Positions 52,594 through 54,666 of a stretch of DNA of 54,666 nucleotides are shown piece by piece (positions within the stretch are counted from its first letter, which is position 1; the number at the start of each line of letters is the position of its first letter). The notes under the pieces were generated by a model that was given only the letters and a program-made list of their open reading frames with translations, searched no databases and was not told the origin of the DNA. Made by a program: the position numbers and the translations under genes. Origin of the DNA: VMSU01 sp031400755. Lineage in GTDB: Bacteria > Desulfobacterota > Desulfobulbia > Desulfobulbales > VMSU01. The stretch spans positions 1 to 54,666 of the forward strand of contig JANNQL010000007.1 in assembly GCA_031400755.1 (NCBI GenBank). Direction: 5' to 3'.

Positions 52594-54458
52594 AAGTTAT
52601 CTCCAATATCGAGCAACGAAAATTGTCTCGTCTCAGAGGAAAGGAATGTGCCTTTTTTTTTCACGGACATCACAAAATGCTTTTTAATTGTCGAAAGTTT
52701 CACGTCTTTCCCTCGTCGCGGAAGAAGAAAAAAGTGAGGCGCTAGGATATAGGCCAAATGAAATGTACCTTCCCTCCATGGCATTTCGTCTGGATTTCCA
52801 GCACCCACGTTTGGATGCAAGAGTCCGTAACCGACCGCCACGCGGATGAGCTTCCAGTCGTTTTCAGATACGGAATCGTCAATCGTTACCGATGAAACTT
52901 GGTCAGTTGTTAGTGGTTTACCATAGAGGTTGTCGTGCATGTAGTTACCTAACATGCAAAGAAATTCATGCAATTCAGGTCCCACATCCTTGAGGCTTCT
53001 GACCTGATTCAGCGTGCTGGTAGACAGTGTCCGCATGGCACGAGTCTGGTCTGCTGGCGAAATTAAAACAGACTTGTGTCTCCATGCCAAAACCCGTTTT
53101 TGCTCTTTGGCCCGAAGCATAAGAAGTGCGTTGAATATTCTGATCAAACGGCGCGGATTGCAGTCGGCACAGCGGATGGCCATTCTTGCGCCAGAATAAA
53201 CCGTAGGCACTTTGTTCCCTTTTAACCCTTCCATCTCTTCGCGTAGAAGTAAGGCGCCATGAATCTTTCTGCTTATCTCATTCCGAAATCTTGGAGTTCC
53301 GATCAGCTGTCGTGCTCGTTCAACAGTTTCTGGTGATGCATAACTCTCCAATAGCTTTATATTATATGATCCAGCCTCCCAATTTTTTTGCTGCGCATCG
53401 AGAATTTTCGATTCACCCAATACATCAGTAGCGCTAGGGGCATCCTGACCACTATCAGATATCTCAAGAAGTTTTCGGAACAACGTCCTCCCGAATAATG
53501 TTCCGATGGTGTCCGTCTCCCCAGTAGCACGAGCGGTCATGACACGATCGGAGTCCATGTTGACGTATTCGAAGTCATGCCCATTCACCAAGTCGACCCC
53601 GATATTAGTAGCTAGGGTGTAATGGCAATAAGGCATAGTTGTCATTTTGATAAATAAATTATCTGGATAGGCACGCATGTGGGAGTTGATGATCCGATGG
53701 TCCATCTCATCAAGGAATTCAGCTTCATCAATACAAAGAAGCCACGTGCAATTCGGATTAATGGAGAGAAGACGAGATAATTGCCTTATTCCTTGGCGTA
53801 TTGGAGAAAAGAGATCTGTGCCGAAGGCAAGGCCCTCCGGCATCTCCCCGGCGGGGAGTTGGCCAGATGCTCGTTCTCTGAGAATCTGAATCTGTTTGCG
53901 ATAATCGGTATCTTCCAAATGCTGCCGAAGTTGCAGAAGGTCGTCGAATATCAAATTTGGCTCAACAATCCAGTCTTTTGAAAGTTTGTGAGCCAGTTCC
54001 CTTTCTGCCTGTGCCTGTTCAGCTCGTCCATCTACGTAAGTTGAAATGCAACTTTCGGCAATGGGGGTAAAAGCAATACAACCAGCTATATTGAGACGCC
54101 ACTGGAATAGCTCTTCACGTTCTCTCTCGTTCAACCATGGCTTATTTTTCAGGCCACCGACCCATTCCAATCTTGTGGGGAGGTAGATACCGATGAATTC
54201 TTGATCTCGAATTGCCGATTGAGCTCGTGGCTCATCTCGTGATTGAGCCATCCAGGCGAGATGGTCATGTGACAGCATTTTTGCCAACGCTGTTTTGCCC
54301 TGGCCGCGCGCACCGAGCACTACATGATGTTTAGCCGATAGGAGCCGCCAAAACGCCTGAGTAGGGATGAATGTCTCAACCAATTCCTGCTTAGACAAAT
54401 TCCGGGCGTTGTCGACTTCGAAAAGATTTCTCCTGTGCCTTGGTGTCTCATTTTCCAT
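52590..54458 (-). CDS. ORC/CDC6-family-like AAA ATPase
   Basis: A 622-aa P-loop ATPase. Walker A is LGARGQGKTALAKML (about 48-62), Walker B WLLCIDEAEFLDEM (about 235-248), and later CADCNPRRLIRIFNALLML resembles the sensor-2/lid of ORC-CDC6-type ATPases. The C-terminal 150 residues look like winged-helix domains. A group of stand-alone bacterial proteins is annotated this way and is found near defence loci, but the family role is not settled. GGAG precedes ATG 54458; the gene follows a cut-off upstream gene by 12 bases. Confidence 0.72.
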   Translation of the reverse strand: MENETPRHRRNLFEVDNARNLSKQELVETFIPTQAFWRLLSAKHHVVLGARGQGKTALAKMLSHDHLAWMAQSRDEPRAQSAIRDQEFIGIYLPTRLEWVGGLKNKPWLNEREREELFQWRLNIAGCIAFTPIAESCISTYVDGRAEQAQAERELAHKLSKDWIVEPNLIFDDLLQLRQHLEDTDYRKQIQILRERASGQLPAGEMPEGLAFGTDLFSPIRQGIRQLSRLLSINPNCTWLLCIDEAEFLDEMDHRIINSHMRAYPDNLFIKMTTMPYCHYTLATNIGVDLVNGHDFEYVNMDSDRVMTARATGETDTIGTLFGRTLFRKLLEISDSGQDAPSATDVLGESKILDAQQKNWEAGSYNIKLLESYASPETVERARQLIGTPRFRNEISRKIHGALLLREEMEGLKGNKVPTVYSGARMAIRCADCNPRRLIRIFNALLMLRAKEQKRVLAWRHKSVLISPADQTRAMRTLSTSTLNQVRSLKDVGPELHEFLCMLGNYMHDNLYGKPLTTDQVSSVTIDDSVSENDWKLIRVAVGYGLLHPNVGAGNPDEMPWREGTFHLAYILAPHFFLLPRRGKDVKLSTIKKHFVMSVKKKGTFLSSETRQFSLLDIGDNL

Positions 54459-54470
54459 GGCTTAACTCCA

Positions 54471-54665
54471 TTAGTATAAAATCAAACCCTTTCGGGTCTG
54501 ATACATGGTCTGTCGTTTTAACTGTAGCGCCATCCGCTCAAACGCTGCAAGCGCGCTGTTAAGAGGAAGATATTCCAAATCAGGAAACGCTTCGACAATT
54601 TGACTCCAAAGTATGTGGTCATGCTCCGACAGCCACATTCTGACATAGGGCTCCAGGCGCGCATC
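54471..54665 (-). CDS. Partial gene upstream of the ATPase (cut by window end)
   Basis: Sixty-four codons ending in TAA are open from the right edge: EPYVRMWLSEHDHILWSQIVEAF and LALQLKRQTMYQTRKGLILY are the visible ends of a helical, charged protein. No family recognised. The stop is 12 bases before the ATPase start, so it is the first seen gene of the same operon. Its start and size lie outside the window. Confidence 0.55.
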   Translation of the reverse strand, partial: DARLEPYVRMWLSEHDHILWSQIVEAFPDLEYLPLNSALAAFERMALQLKRQTMYQTRKGLILY

Positions 54666-54666
54666 C

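Larger units (their letters stand above)
50154..54666. mobile_element. Predicted integrative element, left end (continues past window)
   Basis: The tRNA fragment has its CCA end at low coordinates, so the intact tRNA and the element body should lie at higher coordinates. The segment carries a toxin-antitoxin pair, an ATPase operon of unusual type and long gene-poor stretches. No integrase is visible; it would be expected near the far, intact tRNA end. Confidence 0.5.

Overview
The window most resembles the chromosome of an anaerobic Desulfobacterota bacterium, probably of the Desulfobulbales type. This rests on content, not on a search: a rubredoxin beside a desulforedoxin-like protein, an Asp-type ferredoxin, a GAK-type XXXCH protein, several single-CXXCH c-type cytochromes, DUF3024 and two-CW proteins, and core genes (guaA end, grpE-dnaK, trpS, alr, argS, secA, argJ, serA) of that flavour. 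The core is GC-rich; parts of 37.4-38.5 kb, 41-43.6 kb and 49-54.7 kb look more AT-rich by eye and carry accessory genes.

Layout. 1-4.8 kb: the end of guaA, then a signalling row (GAF histidine kinase, receiver-TPR protein, TPR-like membrane protein with a CCHC zinc knuckle). 4.8-9.8 kb: a decayed FmdE fragment, a diguanylate cyclase, an exported DUF1566-PKD protein with a permuted, apparently inactive caspase-like region, a CorA transporter and a UPF0173 hydrolase. 9.9-17.2 kb: a redox or metal cluster with a beta-propeller cytochrome behind a structured leader, an FtsX permease, an ABC ATPase, a second permease fused to a 4-TM domain, a lipoprotein paralogue of the propeller cytochrome, a TlpA-like thioredoxin and an SPFH-like protein. 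17.2-36.1 kb: small iron proteins, lipid phosphate recycling (PAP2-DgkA), grpE-dnaK, trpS, a ferredoxin, alr, argS-SPOR, and argA-like-secA-argJ. Short inverted-repeat elements of at least four kinds sit between these genes.

36-43.7 kb is almost wholly minus strand and contains integron attC-like hairpins between small odd genes. Two sites (41161-41250 and 42858-42929) have convincing folded-site architecture, and two others share an identical 23-nt arm. No integrase gene is present, so this looks like a cluster of attC sites lacking an integrase. Cassettes include a two-gene unit (soluble protein plus membrane protein) and possibly a DUF4062 plus AlbA-type ATPase operon. 43.9-50 kb returns to ordinary genes (Nif11-like peptide, ECF sigma factor, GYF-AIM24 protein, internally deleted radical SAM gene, serA, cytochrome c, AAA ATPase).

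At 50154-50200 lies a 47-nt 3' fragment of what looks like tRNA-Phe, a typical attachment-site scar. Its orientation predicts that everything to its right, past the window end, is an integrative element. That segment holds a HigBA-like toxin-antitoxin pair and a tight operon of a cut-off gene, a 622-aa ORC/CDC6-like ATPase and a 318-aa protein of unknown type. This operon is the best candidate in the window for an undescribed, possibly defensive, system. All family calls come from reading motifs by eye; no database or folding program was run.
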